A stretch of DNA of 64,000 bases. Origin: Acanthosepion lycidas. Lineage: Eukaryota > Mollusca > Cephalopoda > Sepiida > Sepiidae. The stretch lies in contig OZ010600.1 in the NCBI GenBank assembly GCA_963932145.1, positions 49,500,877 to 49,564,876 of the forward strand. Direction: 5' to 3'. Shown here piece by piece: positions 53,621 to 63,836 of the stretch (position 1 is its first letter; each line of letters begins with the position of its first letter). Both the position numbers and the translations under genes were made by a program. The notes under the pieces were generated by a model. The model was given only the letters and a program-made list of their open reading frames with translations. It searched no databases and was not told where the DNA came from.

Positions 53621-54706
53621 AGCTTCAGCCAACAATATTCAATACATGGAAAAATGGTAAACCTATAAGATTCGCTAAAATGAGCATACATGATGAAAAA
53701 AAAAAAATGGCCAAACCATAATAAAAACAAAGATTGTCAAAATCTTTATGTTATTAAGAGGAAAAACGAAATTGTTTTTTTCATTATTACATATTTTTTA
53801 ATCCTTTTTAGACCCTTTGAAATTTTCGTTAAAAATTTTGTTTTTCTTATGTCAAGATGTGACCATAAATAAGTATAGGAAATTTGAGCGTCTTTTTGCA
53901 GTGAAAAACACATTGTTTGGGAAATTAAAAAAAAAAAAAAAAGAATCGGATTTTAATAAAGTTTTCAGGACTTCTTCAAGAATGAAATTTTAGAAAATCT
54001 TGGTAAAAATATATAATTTTTTACATCTGCTGCCCCTCCACAAACTTATTCAATTTTATGAAATTTAAAAAAATTCATTTTTGTAGTTCTTATTAAAATT
54101 TAGTTATAAAAACAAGTCCTTGGAGAATTTAAATCATTTTTTTTCTTTTTTTGTCAGACAAAATGTCCATTTACATAAAATCTGCTCTAAATTGTAAAAT
54201 AAACAGTTTTCAATTGATTTTATAAATAAGATATATTATGGACACTATTTTCTTAAGAAAATTTTTACAATGAATAATGAATTTTTACAAAAACTTTGCA
54301 CGTTTTTAATTTTAATTACAATAATTTAAAGTTTTAAACCATTTGTATTACTTTGAAACAGTGTTAGGTGATATTGTTATTAAGTAAAAACTAAATTTAC
54401 TAATCATAAATGGAAAAGCTTACTACAATTCCGTATTTTAAAAAGTATTTTAATTTTTAATTTTTTGTGTGTAGAGACGTTCCGATTTTTGTAAATACGA
54501 ACGTCCATACATGACATTATCCAAAAAAAAAAACAAAACAAAAACAGAGCGGTAACTATAGTAATGTTAAAATTTATTGGTAATTTCCTCGCATTTCCTT
54601 AACAAGCATTTTCGTTAGTAACACTATAAAACCAACGTAAGTAAAATTCAAGAAAATATTAGATTACTATGACTATTTTCCTAAATTTAAAAAATTACTG
54701 GGTAGT

Positions 54707-54710
<4 letters not shown>
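53621..54710. other. AT-rich stretch without a recognisable gene
   Basis: No domain or terminal repeat. Poly(A) tracts at 53697-53707 and 53929-53943. Confidence 0.4.

Positions 54711-54752
<42 letters not shown>
54711..54752. repeat. (TA)n microsatellite
   Basis: About 21 TA units. Confidence 0.9.
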
Positions 54753-54754
<2 letters not shown>

Positions 54755-54889
54755 ACGTTCGGGTTGTATTCGTCATGTAATTTTTATAGTTATGTGCTCT
54801 TTACTTTAAAATGCCAAACATTAAGCTATCGATAAATCTGTCAAACACTACATAAAAAACAACTACATTCATGTTAAAAAAATGCTTAT

Positions 54890-55260
54890 TGCGATATTTT
54901 AAACTAAAAGTAAGTAATATTTGTTTAAATTCAGATGACTTAAAGTTTAAATCAGTTAATCTTCCTCAAATAAAGTTTCAGGAAAGTATATTTTATTTTT
55001 TAAAATTTTTTTAACGAAGAACATTATGCTGAGTTGATAGGCGTGCCAATATGGCGGATTTTAGCTGTTTTTTTTTTTAAATAATAATTCTAATCAATTT
55101 AAATTCTGTTGGAAATATGGCAAAGTATATTGCTGATTGGAAATATTATATTTGATCTATTAGCTTGGAATTAAAACAAAAATAAAACTTCACGAAAATT
55201 TTTCATTTTTTAAATGTATTTTAAAACTTAGGTAACGGTATTTTTAGAGGTACCTATCCA
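54890..55260. repeat. unknown dispersed repeat, related to 35510-35750
   Basis: Blocks in the same order as at 35510: AAGTAAGTAATATTTGTTT, AAGTTTCAGGAAAGTATATT, and near the end TTTTTAGAGGTACCTATCC. Confidence 0.4.
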
Positions 55261-55445
55261 TAAAGATGCAAGATAGATTCTGGCGATAAAATTTACCTAG
55301 CACGACGCAGTGAACCAAATTTTCTAGCAGTAGACTAAGCAATAGGTACGATATGATCATTCTCATTCCTATCATTGAAAAACGTCAGGAGGCAAAGTGA
55401 GTTACTCTCTTGGAGGTTAACAACAGCCATGCTGATGGAACGCAA
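55255..55445 (-). mobile_element. CR1/Jockey-like LINE scrap (upstream part)
   Basis: CACGACGCAGTGAACCAAAT and TTTCTAGCAGTAGAC parallel 62276-62310 (CACGACTCAGGGAGCCAAC, then TTCCTTGCAGTGGAC). GAGTTACTCTCTTGGAGGTT parallels the 62380 region. Confidence 0.5.
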
Positions 55446-55556
55446 ATAAAAAGGCTCTTTTAGACGACTGAAACATGCTTTCAAATGGAAAGGAAAACAG
55501 AACTAAATTAAATTTCATAGCCGGATGGGTATGAAATTACTGAATAAAGTTATGGT

Positions 55557-55990
55557 GTAAGGGAGAGGGACAGGCTGAGGAGAAAAGAAAAGAATACGAG
55601 AAGGGGGCTGAGGGAGATACGTGGAAAGAATAGAGATAGAGCGGGAGAGGAAGAAAGAAGGCTTGAAAGAGAGGTAAGCTGAAAGAGACTAAAAGTGTGA
55701 CGAGAGAGATGAGAAGGATGAAAAAGACAGATAAGGGAGAGGGACCGGTTTTGAGATATAAGGAGAGAGATGAATAACAGAGTGGGGGAAAATTTGAGAA
55801 GGAGAGATGTCGAGAGGAGGAAAGGTAATAAAGAGTGAAGAGAAAGTTTGACAGAATGAGAGAGGGGAGCGTATAAAAAGAGGCAGAAGTAGTAAAAGGA
55901 CGAGAGAAAGTGATTGGAAGAGATAGAAGGGAGAAATAGGGAAGCGTAGAGGAGTGTATGAAAAGGGTTAAATTGGGGAAAAAAAAAGAA
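55557..55990. repeat. 430-base purine-rich tract
   Basis: Almost only A and G on the plus strand over 55557-55990, apart from scattered T. The 151-codon minus ORF is a low-complexity Ser/Leu/Phe artefact of the complementary pyrimidine tract. Confidence 0.7.
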
Positions 55991-56255
55991 AGAAAAAAAA
56001 AACAAGGCGAAAGGGGGGTGGTAGGAAGGAATTACACAGAATAATTCTTAAAGCGTCCAGTGTCAACACAAAGAGATATTGTCCAGATGCCAGCATGGAT
56101 TCAACACAAAATTCGAAGAGATTATTTTTCCTTTTTCTATATTCCTCTCTTTTTGTTTCCACTCTCTCTTTCCATATACTCTCAGTTTATTCACTCTCTC
56201 TTTCTCTCTACACACTCTTTCTGTCTCACTATATGTGTATATATATATATATATA

Positions 56256-56353
56256 TTAGGTTAGTGCAAAAATAATGACGTAATAATGTCGTTTTTTGAC
56301 GTTAAAAAATTCGTCAAAAAACGACATTATTAAGTCATTATTTTTGCACCAAC

Positions 56354-56357
<4 letters not shown>
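56256..56357. mobile_element. palindromic MITE, long subfamily (102 bp)
   Basis: Starts TTAGGTTAGTGCAAAAATAA and ends with the canonical complement. Mismatches between arms: TAGTG versus CACCA, and one in TTAAGTCA. Confidence 0.9.
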
Positions 56358-56403
<46 letters not shown>

Positions 56404-56408
<5 letters not shown>

Positions 56409-56586
56409 TAACCTGGATATAAGAGAGTTGTCGGGACTGGAAAAGAAGTCTCTTATATCCGGGTTTCTCTTATATCCGGGTTTGGTCTATTTTGTTTAGG
56501 TAAGTATGGCTCTAATTTGGGACCAGAGACAATCTGTCATATATCCGAGTTTCTCTTATATCCGGGTCTCTTATATCCGGGTTGCA

Positions 56587-56589
<3 letters not shown>
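56404..56589. mobile_element. pogo-type MITE copy C (186 bp)
   Basis: TAGTGTAACCTGGATATAAG to GGGTTGCACTG. Nearly identical to copy B at 29608, with the same order of TTATATCCGGG sub-repeats and the GGTCTATTTTGTTTAGGTAA core. Confidence 0.85.
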
Positions 56590-56647
<58 letters not shown>

Positions 56648-56650
<3 letters not shown>

Positions 56651-57084
56651 ATTTTTCACTTTTTTTAAAATATCAAAAAGAATAATGTACCGAAAGTTGT
56701 GTATTGATCTATTAAGTACTGATACAAAAAATTAGATCTGACACTTCAACGGTTTTTTTAGCATTTGGCATCAAAGATTGTAGACAAAAATGCGCTGAAA
56801 AATCCACGATTTTGCAAGATTTGGACTAAATATTGATAAAAAAAAAAAAACAATTTCACTATTTAAATCAGGGAATGTTGTTATTTTGTTTTATCAAAAT
56901 GAAATAAAATGTAGAAATTATAAGTAAACTTCAAATTGAAAATCTGCACCGCCCCCATAATCACTGACGACTTTGAAATGCTGTTTTTTACCTCATGAAT
57001 TAAGTAGTATTAGTTGAATACATTAAAAAATTAATTTTTTTCTGTTTTGAATGAAAATACAATCAAACAAATATAGAAAAATAA
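56648..57084. other. AT-rich stretch without a recognisable gene
   Basis: No domain identified. Confidence 0.4.
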
Positions 57085-58960
57085 AGAACAGTTTAATAGG
57101 CCATAATATATAGAGTCAACTAACTCCATATAGGAGCCCTCAGATTTAATTGATGGTCTCAATTTCTGACACAAAGCTTTTACTATTATGTGCTGGTGCC
57201 TTGCTTCAAAGCCATACACAGATTGGGAAGCTTCTGTTGTTAACTTGACTGCCCGTTCCACGCCTTGAGAATGTGAGGGCAAATCTGGCAAATCTGGCAA
57301 GTCAAGCTTCGTACCATTTAATAATTATTCCCAGAGTTCACTTTCAGAAAGTTCTTGTGAGTGGTGGTTCACAAACTCCATTTAATGACATATCTTTTAA
57401 CTGTGTCCAATACATAGCTTTGAAATTGATAGTTGTGATTCTTTTTAATCTTTTCTTGGTTTGCTCCCCACTCTTAAAAGAATATAAAAATTAATTTGAT
57501 TTTTTTATAAAAAAAATTGCACTCTGTACTGCTTTAATATTTATGGTGAAATTAGATAAAATCCTTAAAATGATTCCATAAATCGGTATAACTAATTTAG
57601 TCAGTTTTATATGAATAAATATTCACTAACCTAATGGCCAAAATTATTTTTATAGCTTCTTCCCTCACTTCCAGTTCATCAGATTTGACCATTGAATATA
57701 AGATATTTTCAGGCAGTAAGGCGAAAACATTGTATTGTATATTTTTCAATGTGATCTGTTGGATTTCATATGATTACCTCCTAATCCTTTGGATCATATT
57801 GAAAATATACATTTGCTGATTGTGGAACTTGTTATTTCTTTTATTTTCGAAGCAGAAAATGGCATATACATCCACAATAAAATTTATTGAACTGCGGAGT
57901 TTGGTTGAAATATTTCGTGGGTATGCACCATGAGTCCATAAACACATCAGACTGATGCCTAAAGTTAACCACCTTGCCTGGTTTAATGGACCAATTTTCC
58001 ATGATGCAAATCTAGAGTCCACCTTACCTCTAGAAATACCCACTGCATATTCATAAAGGAGTCTTTGGTCACAATTAAGGGTATCTGCATTTTTAATTTT
58101 AAAAATAGAATCCAGAAGACTACCAACAGCTGAAAATGATATTTGGGGTAAATTATGGGAATCATTTGCACGTAATGTACCCAGTGAACCATTGAATGTG
58201 GCAGGGTTTTTTGTGGTACCATCTACATGTTTAAAAAGAGCTCTAAACGGAAGTTTATTTTGATGCCAGGAGTAACCAATAGTGTGAAGACTTCTGTTAA
58301 GTTTTCTTTCTAGATTTGCAGCAAATCCACCTTCACAGACTGAATTGGCATTAGTGCTTGTCAACAAGGATAGTCTTGATAGTGCTCACACTGTTGAATT
58401 CATGCAAAACATTAGCCACTTGCTTGGCAAGAATCACACCAGTTGCACCAATATTAGGATGAACCTTAGGTGTCAGATATTCACTTTCATATGTCATCTT
58501 TGTGACAGTAAAATGGCGTTCTGGTCTCTTGTTTTTTTTTTTCAGTTTTCTCTCCATTTTCCTCCACTATTTCCTTGTACATTAGTGTCTTTGTCAGTTC
58601 TCCCATCAACTCCAATACAAAGATTTGCCACCTTTTCATCATGCTGTTGATGGACATTTGTCTCTTTAGCTTTTGCTCTATCAATTTTACATTTATCTAT
58701 ATAAATATCTTTTTATATTAATATTGGGGATAAGAAGGCCGATAGCCGTGAAATCCAAGAGCAATGCATTGGAAAGGTTGTCTCTAAGATTGGAAGATAC
58801 ATCACCCCTGATCAACTCAACAGCATACCGGGGGATTTTGATAACGCTATCAAAATTCCACGGTATGCTAGGCCCTTTGGGATGCATTTTCCTGTCATTC
58901 TTATTAAAATATCTGATAAAGAAAATATATGTATTATCAGAAATTACACAAAAATATTTT
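57085..58960 (-). pseudogene. conserved invertebrate RNase-H/hAT-like protein, frameshifted copy
   Basis: I recall this as a widespread, mostly unnamed invertebrate family; I cannot give it a name. Blocks on the minus strand: IPRYAVELIRGDVSSNL and LSNALLLDFTAIGLLIPN (58880-58700); VANLCIGVDGRTDKDT (58640-58585); FTVTKMTYESEYLTPKVHPN and LHEFNSVSTIKTILVDK (58530-58355); the 197-codon frame 58367-57774 with FAANLERKLNRSLHTIGYSW and HQNKLPFRALFKHVDGTTKN, then DQRLLYEYAVGISRGKVDSR and GPLNQARWLTLGISLMCLWT; NVFALLPENILYSMVKSDEL (57720-57660); KRLKRITTINFKAMYWTQLK and CEPPLTRTF (57450-57360); LPSHSQGVERAVKLTTEASQ (57290-57220). The aspartate-containing VDG and LVD boxes, an x-x-H-x-N-x-L box and RWLT resemble hAT-type RNase-H transposase spacing (inference). 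The cysteine expected before that histidine reads Tyr. Frameshifts lie near 58590, 58355 and 57360, so it is not functional as drawn. Confidence 0.65.
57471..57630 (-). other. plausible intron in the RNase-H/hAT-like pseudogene
   Basis: The donor AG|GTTAGT lies at 57632-57625 right after the EVREEAIKIILAI codons. The acceptor TTCTTTTAAGAG|TGGGG ends at 57471. Joining them in phase 2 keeps the frame (AGT GGG GAG CAA) into the next conserved block. The interval is AT-rich and has no family homology. A retained intron would argue against a processed copy. Confidence 0.5.
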
Positions 58961-59969
58961 TCAAAATAAATTGGAAAATAAAGTTTGAAATGCAATATTA
59001 AATTATAAAAGTAATGTTTATTTACATAAAAATAGATTTAATTCCGGGATTAGCTTGTAAACAGGCTTTTTAATAAAACACTAATTTTCAAAAATACAAA
59101 CAAATTACAATAATTATGAAAGTTGTATTTTTTTAAATAGATAAGTATATTTTGATGAGAAATAAAATAGATATTTGTGCTAGTTAAAATCGTAAACAGT
59201 AAACAAAAATAAACCAAACTTGCAAGAGGAGGTAATTACTACCGGAAAATACCGAAAAAATATCCAGTAAAAAAGACGCCGTTCATAAGTAGTTATTTGA
59301 ATTTTAAACTAAATCTTTTAGTGTCTTTTATTTTTTATTTTGTGTAATTTCATTTAATTTATTAAGAGACTAGATAATAAGCTCAAAAATATCCATTATT
59401 AAGCGTTATTTTCTTCCTTTCTTTTCGTTAAAGCTTCGGTTTTAATTTAACCAACACATGTTTCCGGTGACACCGATGCGATGATAAAAATCGCAATTTA
59501 TTTTCTCTTTAAGTTCGATTGCTCAAATAAATACGAAGTTTTGAAGAACCGATTTGGTTCAGTCAGAGATTCTATCACTGAGTTATCTTCACTCTTCAGA
59601 ACGATCCAGCCAAATCTAGCGTATTGTTTTTACAAACGCAAACAAACGCCAAACAGCGAAAGTGCTTCATTCATTTTACTGAAGAGATGTGTGTGTGTAT
59701 GTGTGTGTGTGTGTGTGTGAATAATACCAATTTTTAATTTGTAGCGATTGCTCCAATGAGAGCTCAATGTAAGTTACAGAGCAATATATAATGATAAATT
59801 GTTGTAACTCTTCTACTTCCTATCTTCTTTATCTTCCTTCCCTTACCCGATATGTTATCGTGTTTTATCCCCTTTGAGGATTTTTTTAGGTCATCCAGTT
59901 TATTTATTTTTGCTATTGGCGCATCATTTATTTCTTCCTTCTTTCCTTTATTTTCTTTCTCTCTCTCTT

Positions 59970-60005
<36 letters not shown>

Positions 60006-60454
60006 CTCTTAATTTCTAATATTTTTTTACTTTTTTCTTTTTTGTTATTAACATTATATTTCTTTCTCTTTTCTTCTTCTTCCCTGTCTATTTTCCCCTT
60101 TCTTTTTTTTATTCCATTTCTTAAGAATATTGGGTCTGAAGAGATGAATATAACAGTACTGATGAAATAAATTATAACCGATACAGATTTTTAAGGTATT
60201 TTCTTAATTTATCATTAACGTTTAATTTTAACGTTTTTCTCTATACGAAATACGCCAACGGCTCGAAGAACTCAATTCTATTTACTTGAAGAGTAATGCT
60301 TAATAGCAGTAGGAACCGCTGTTTTTTTCAAACCCCCTTTCCCTAGAGAACTCAACCGGATTTCCGGGAGCATATAGATAGTCATCCACAGTTAGAACGA
60401 ATTAAATTTACCTCATATATATATAATGAGTGAGGTAAATTTAATTCATTTGAA
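58961..60454. other. no gene; (TG)n and (CT)n tracts
   Basis: TG units at 59690-59719 and CT units at 59958-60001, with pyrimidine-rich sequence on to 60120. The remainder is AT-rich. ORFs at 59481-59720 and 59874-60170 are low complexity. Confidence 0.45.
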
Positions 60455-60620
60455 CAACTTTTGTTGAATTCAACCGACAATGTAGGTTTACATTTTTTAC
60501 TGTATTTTCCAAATTTTCGAATAATAATTACACCCGACTCAATACTGCAGATTCACAATATCAAGTTCTTGCTTTCCACTGTTTCCATTCAAGCATTTTT
60601 GTCCGCCCCAGTCATTATCA
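60455..60620 (+). repeat. dispersed repeat family Z, copy without the MITE
   Basis: Collinear with 39165-39430: TTTTGTTGAATTCAACCG, ACACCCGACTCAATAC, CATTCAAGCA, then TTTTGTCCGCCCCAGTCAT and TATCATGA. No insert lies between CAAGCA and TTTTTG. Confidence 0.45.
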
Positions 60621-60897
60621 TGAATTGGGTGTTGCCAGTATTTTACAAGATTTTCTTAGTTAAATGCTGCTATTTCTTTTTGTAACGCTAAAATTCTAAT
60701 TAATTCAAATATACGCGCCTCGTATAATATGTAAACGGTTTTCCGACTGCACCGAAAAATAATACTTTAATAATATGTTGTCTCATATTGTGAAAGTTTA
60801 TTTAATGCAGGCTGTAACAACTTCGAGTATTTATAGTTTTTCCTTGTAGTGAATATTATGTACTATTTGGGTATTATCTACTAATAATTGTCTGGAG

Positions 60898-60898
<1 letters not shown>
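60621..60898. other. AT-rich, no gene recognised
   Basis: Nothing placed. Confidence 0.4.

Positions 60899-60956
<58 letters not shown>
60899..60956. repeat. (TA)n microsatellite
   Basis: About 28 TA units. Confidence 0.9.
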
Positions 60957-60959
<3 letters not shown>

Positions 60960-61127
60960 AAACTGGACACTGGCAACAACATAGAACAACGGTAGTCTGT
61001 TTCATGATCCTGAAGCATGGAAAATACTATTACCGCTCAGTGTTGACCTCATTGTACACTTTTATATTTACATACCATCTATCTATAATACTGAGCACTT
61101 TTACCCCTAAATATAGCATATTATACA

Positions 61128-61140
61128 CATACACACACAC

Positions 61141-61210
<70 letters not shown>

Positions 61211-61307
61211 GCGATGAATAAATTGTCCTCTAAATTACTGTTTTCATGTGAGCTGAAAATCTAAGCTGGACTTAAATAATATCTATATCTATCTATCTAT
61301 CTATCTA

Positions 61308-61381
<74 letters not shown>
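61128..61381. repeat. (CA)n, (TA)n and (TCTA)n cluster around a transposon end
   Basis: CA at 61128-61158, TA at 61159-61204, TCTA at 61283-61352 and TA at 61353-61381. A stand-alone DD37D-type terminal sequence (TAGGGTGCGATGAATAAATT, 61205-61250) is trapped between them. Confidence 0.8.
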
Positions 61382-61383
<2 letters not shown>

Positions 61384-61385
<2 letters not shown>

Positions 61386-61835
61386 GGCAGCGATGGATAT
61401 TATTGTCGTATAAATTACACAAAAATGAAAAAAGACTGACATCTCATTTCACCAGATATATTTAGCAAAATGAAACAAAAATATCCTGAGAAACTAAAGA
61501 GTAAATTTATTTAATGAAGTCGCCATTGGTTTCAGTCACTGCCCCCAGACGACTTCGAAATCTCCTTCAATACTTGTGGACGGTCTCCTTCTTTAATTTG
61601 GTGAATTTTTCCATATTCCTTGCCTTCAGTTAATCTTTAATATTGCAAGGAGTTTTGTTGGTCTCTTACTCAACTGCGCCCCACACAAAGGGATTGCAGT
61701 CTGGAAAGTTAGGTGGTCAGATGTAAGGAGTGATGTGGTTGTAGAAATTGTCTGACAGACATGACTGAGTTCCCCTACTTGTGTAACATAGGGTCTTATG
61801 GCAGTCACCCTTTTGATCCAGGTCAGCACTACCTC
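61384..61835 (-). pseudogene. Tc1/mariner (DD37D/maT-like) transposon, 3' end, reversed
   Basis: Terminal sequence TAGGCAGCGATGGATATTAT at 61384. The minus-strand frame 61829-61626 carries LTWIKRVTAIRPYVTQ (family LPWVKRVAAGRPYVWQQ), then LCGAQLSKRPTKLLAILKIN (family LWGAVERETNKTPCNIKD) after frame changes. It ends abruptly at about 61835, where a LINE remnant starts. Confidence 0.65.
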
Positions 61836-61836
61836 T

Positions 61837-62522
61837 TCAATTATAGCTCACAGGGAAACAGGAAAAGGGAAGCGAGTTCCACAGGCGAGAGGTGCGAGAC
61901 ATGAAGCTATTAGAGTAGAAGAGACGGCTACATTTAGGAGTTTCGACAGTGAAGGGGTGAGAGCGGGATGCCAGCCTCGTAAGGTGCTGGAACTCATGAC
62001 GTCTGGGAACCAGCGAATGCAACTCCTTAGAGCAATTTCCATGAAAGTATTTGTAGAACAGACAGAGGGAGGCGACGGCGCGTCTGTGAGAAAGTGACTG
62101 TAGACGAGACGCCAGGGCAGGGCCAAGTACATTGCATATCCGCCTCTGGAGCCTATCAAGAACCCCGAGGTAAACAGAAGGGGCACCAGACCATATATGG
62201 CAGCAATACTCCATGCAAGGGCGAATTGTTGATTTGTAGACCTGGAGGATCGACTCCGGTGAGAAAAACTTCCTGGCACGACTCAGGGAGCCAACTTTCC
62301 TTGCAGTGGACGAGGTAATTGATTCAATGTATTTATTCCATCTCAGGTCAGCAGTCAACGTGAGACCGAGAAGCCGCAGAGAGTTGCTCTCGAGAAGTTG
62401 AGCGTCAGACATTCTAATGGAGGGAAGGGAAGGATCTCTGTGGTGATTAATAGAGAGCAGTTTTGTCTTGGAAGCGTTGAAGTTGACCAGCCAATTCATG
62501 CCCCAGTTCACAATCGATTGGA
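61837..62522 (-). pseudogene. CR1/Jockey-like LINE, longest C-terminal frame
   Basis: A 224-codon frame (62511-61837) covers the thumb and C-terminal part: NWLVNFNASKTKLLSINHHR, SNSLRLLGLTLTADLRWNKY, IESITSSTARKVGSLSRARK, YKSTIRPCMEYCCHIWSGAP, DRLQRRICNVLGPALASRLQ, YKYFHGNCSKELHSLVPRRH and RLWNSLPFSCFPVSYN. No stop or frameshift over 670 bases makes it the youngest-looking LINE piece. It lacks the reverse transcriptase palm and breaks at 61837 and 62522. Confidence 0.8.
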
Positions 62523-62609
62523 GGTCCTAAATTCTCCAAGTTTTGAGAATAACAGTTTTGTAAGTGACTTTCCATTAAGAGGCGGACCACATTAAGTTAA
62601 GAATGAAGG

Positions 62610-63120
62610 TGTATTTGAGGAAGTACCAATGTGTGTTCAAAAGGTCCGGGAGTATCTACTCGAATGCGGTCTCAACAGGTTTGAATCTCCCAGACGTTAC
62701 TCCAACGAATATTTAAAAGTATGAACTTGTTTCCATACGATTTGGGGTGAGCACCCATGCGACCAGGGCTACAATTCAGCTTCTCATGAACATTTTGGGA
62801 AAAGCATAAGCGCTGATTTCTTCCTTTGCGACTATCTCGAAGAAAAATGCTTATGCCAATAATGAAAGACAACATGCAGACATATATCAGATGAATGTGT
62901 CTAAAAACACTAAGGGCTGCGATGGAAAAGGCCTCAGAAAGGGCACAGTCGTGTGACGCTGGAAATGGACGGCACATCAAAGATGCAAACATTCTTAACC
63001 AGTGTACTTTTTTTCACATATCTACTCTAGATAATACTAAGGTATTTTGAATTAAAGTTTAAAAAATGAAGGAGTTATTAAATTTTGAAATCCACTCGTG
63101 ATTTTTGAGCCACCCTATAT
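62610..63120. mobile_element. possible DNA transposon remnant
   Basis: The right end reversed (TATAGGGTGGCTCAAAAATC, then ACGAGTGGAT) weakly matches the left part (GTTCAAAAGGTCCGGGAGTA). A 106-codon minus ORF within has no recognised domain. Confidence 0.3.
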
Positions 63121-63803
63121 ATATATAACGTCGTCATTGTAAAATCAACATATGTATTTGTTGGCCATGTTCACCATAGTCTATGAATATAGAATACAGC
63201 GCAGTATGTAATCTGTTCACTAAAACAACGTTAAAGATTAACACTCACGAGTCAGACACTCTACTGAATCTGACTATATCGCCAATACCACCAGCAGCTG
63301 TTCTGTAATTCTTCAGTCTTAGATATCAAAGGCTGGCAATGAATATTCGGAAAAAACATGGCCGCCTTTATACACGTCGCATCGAATATTTTGAGCCTTC
63401 TGATTGGTTAACCCTTCTATTGGTGAACTATAAAATGAGTCAGCTCATTTTGGCTGGCTCACTAGTACTAAGGTACCCAAAAATTCCAACAGTATTAACA
63501 TTTTATCAGAGATGCAATCTCCCAAAGGACATTTAAATTAATATATGATGTTGGTCATTTGTAAGAGGCTAGTTGACGGAGAAGTGTTGTTTTCGACGAC
63601 TAAGTTGATTGTATTAAATTTAGTATAGTATGTAATTAATTTTATTTTTTACTTGGATCAGTGGGGGATATATTTATGTTTATGAGTCTTTTTAGAATTT
63701 TTCTTTCTGTTTATATTTAGAATGCATTTGATTACGCTATAGTAGTTTCATAGTTTTAGAGTTATTTGATGATATCTTATTTTCATTTGTATTTATGTTT
63801 ATG
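63121..63803. other. no gene recognised
   Basis: Mixed AT-rich sequence. The 65-codon ORF at 63339-63536 has no domain. Confidence 0.4.
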
Positions 63804-63836
63804 CTAGCAGCATGGCCCGGCGTTGCCCGTGCTTGA
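63804..63836 (-). mobile_element. Helitron-like 3' end, reversed
   Basis: Read on the minus strand: CACGGGCAACGCCGGGCCAT, then GCTGCTAG. The hairpin CCGGGC/GCCCGG-type core and CTAG end match the 3' ends at 1839 and 12029, but the base after CTAG is C rather than T. No element body is visible in the bases to 64000. Confidence 0.5.

Larger units (their letters stand above)
56230..56647. repeat. (TA)n array hosting two different MITEs
   Basis: TA runs at 56237-56255, 56358-56403 and 56590-56647 are interrupted by a mariner-type and a pogo-type MITE. Confidence 0.85.

Noticed and set aside
55550-56005. 151-codon Ser/Leu/Phe-rich ORF
   Set aside because: Low-complexity translation of the pyrimidine strand of a purine-rich tract.
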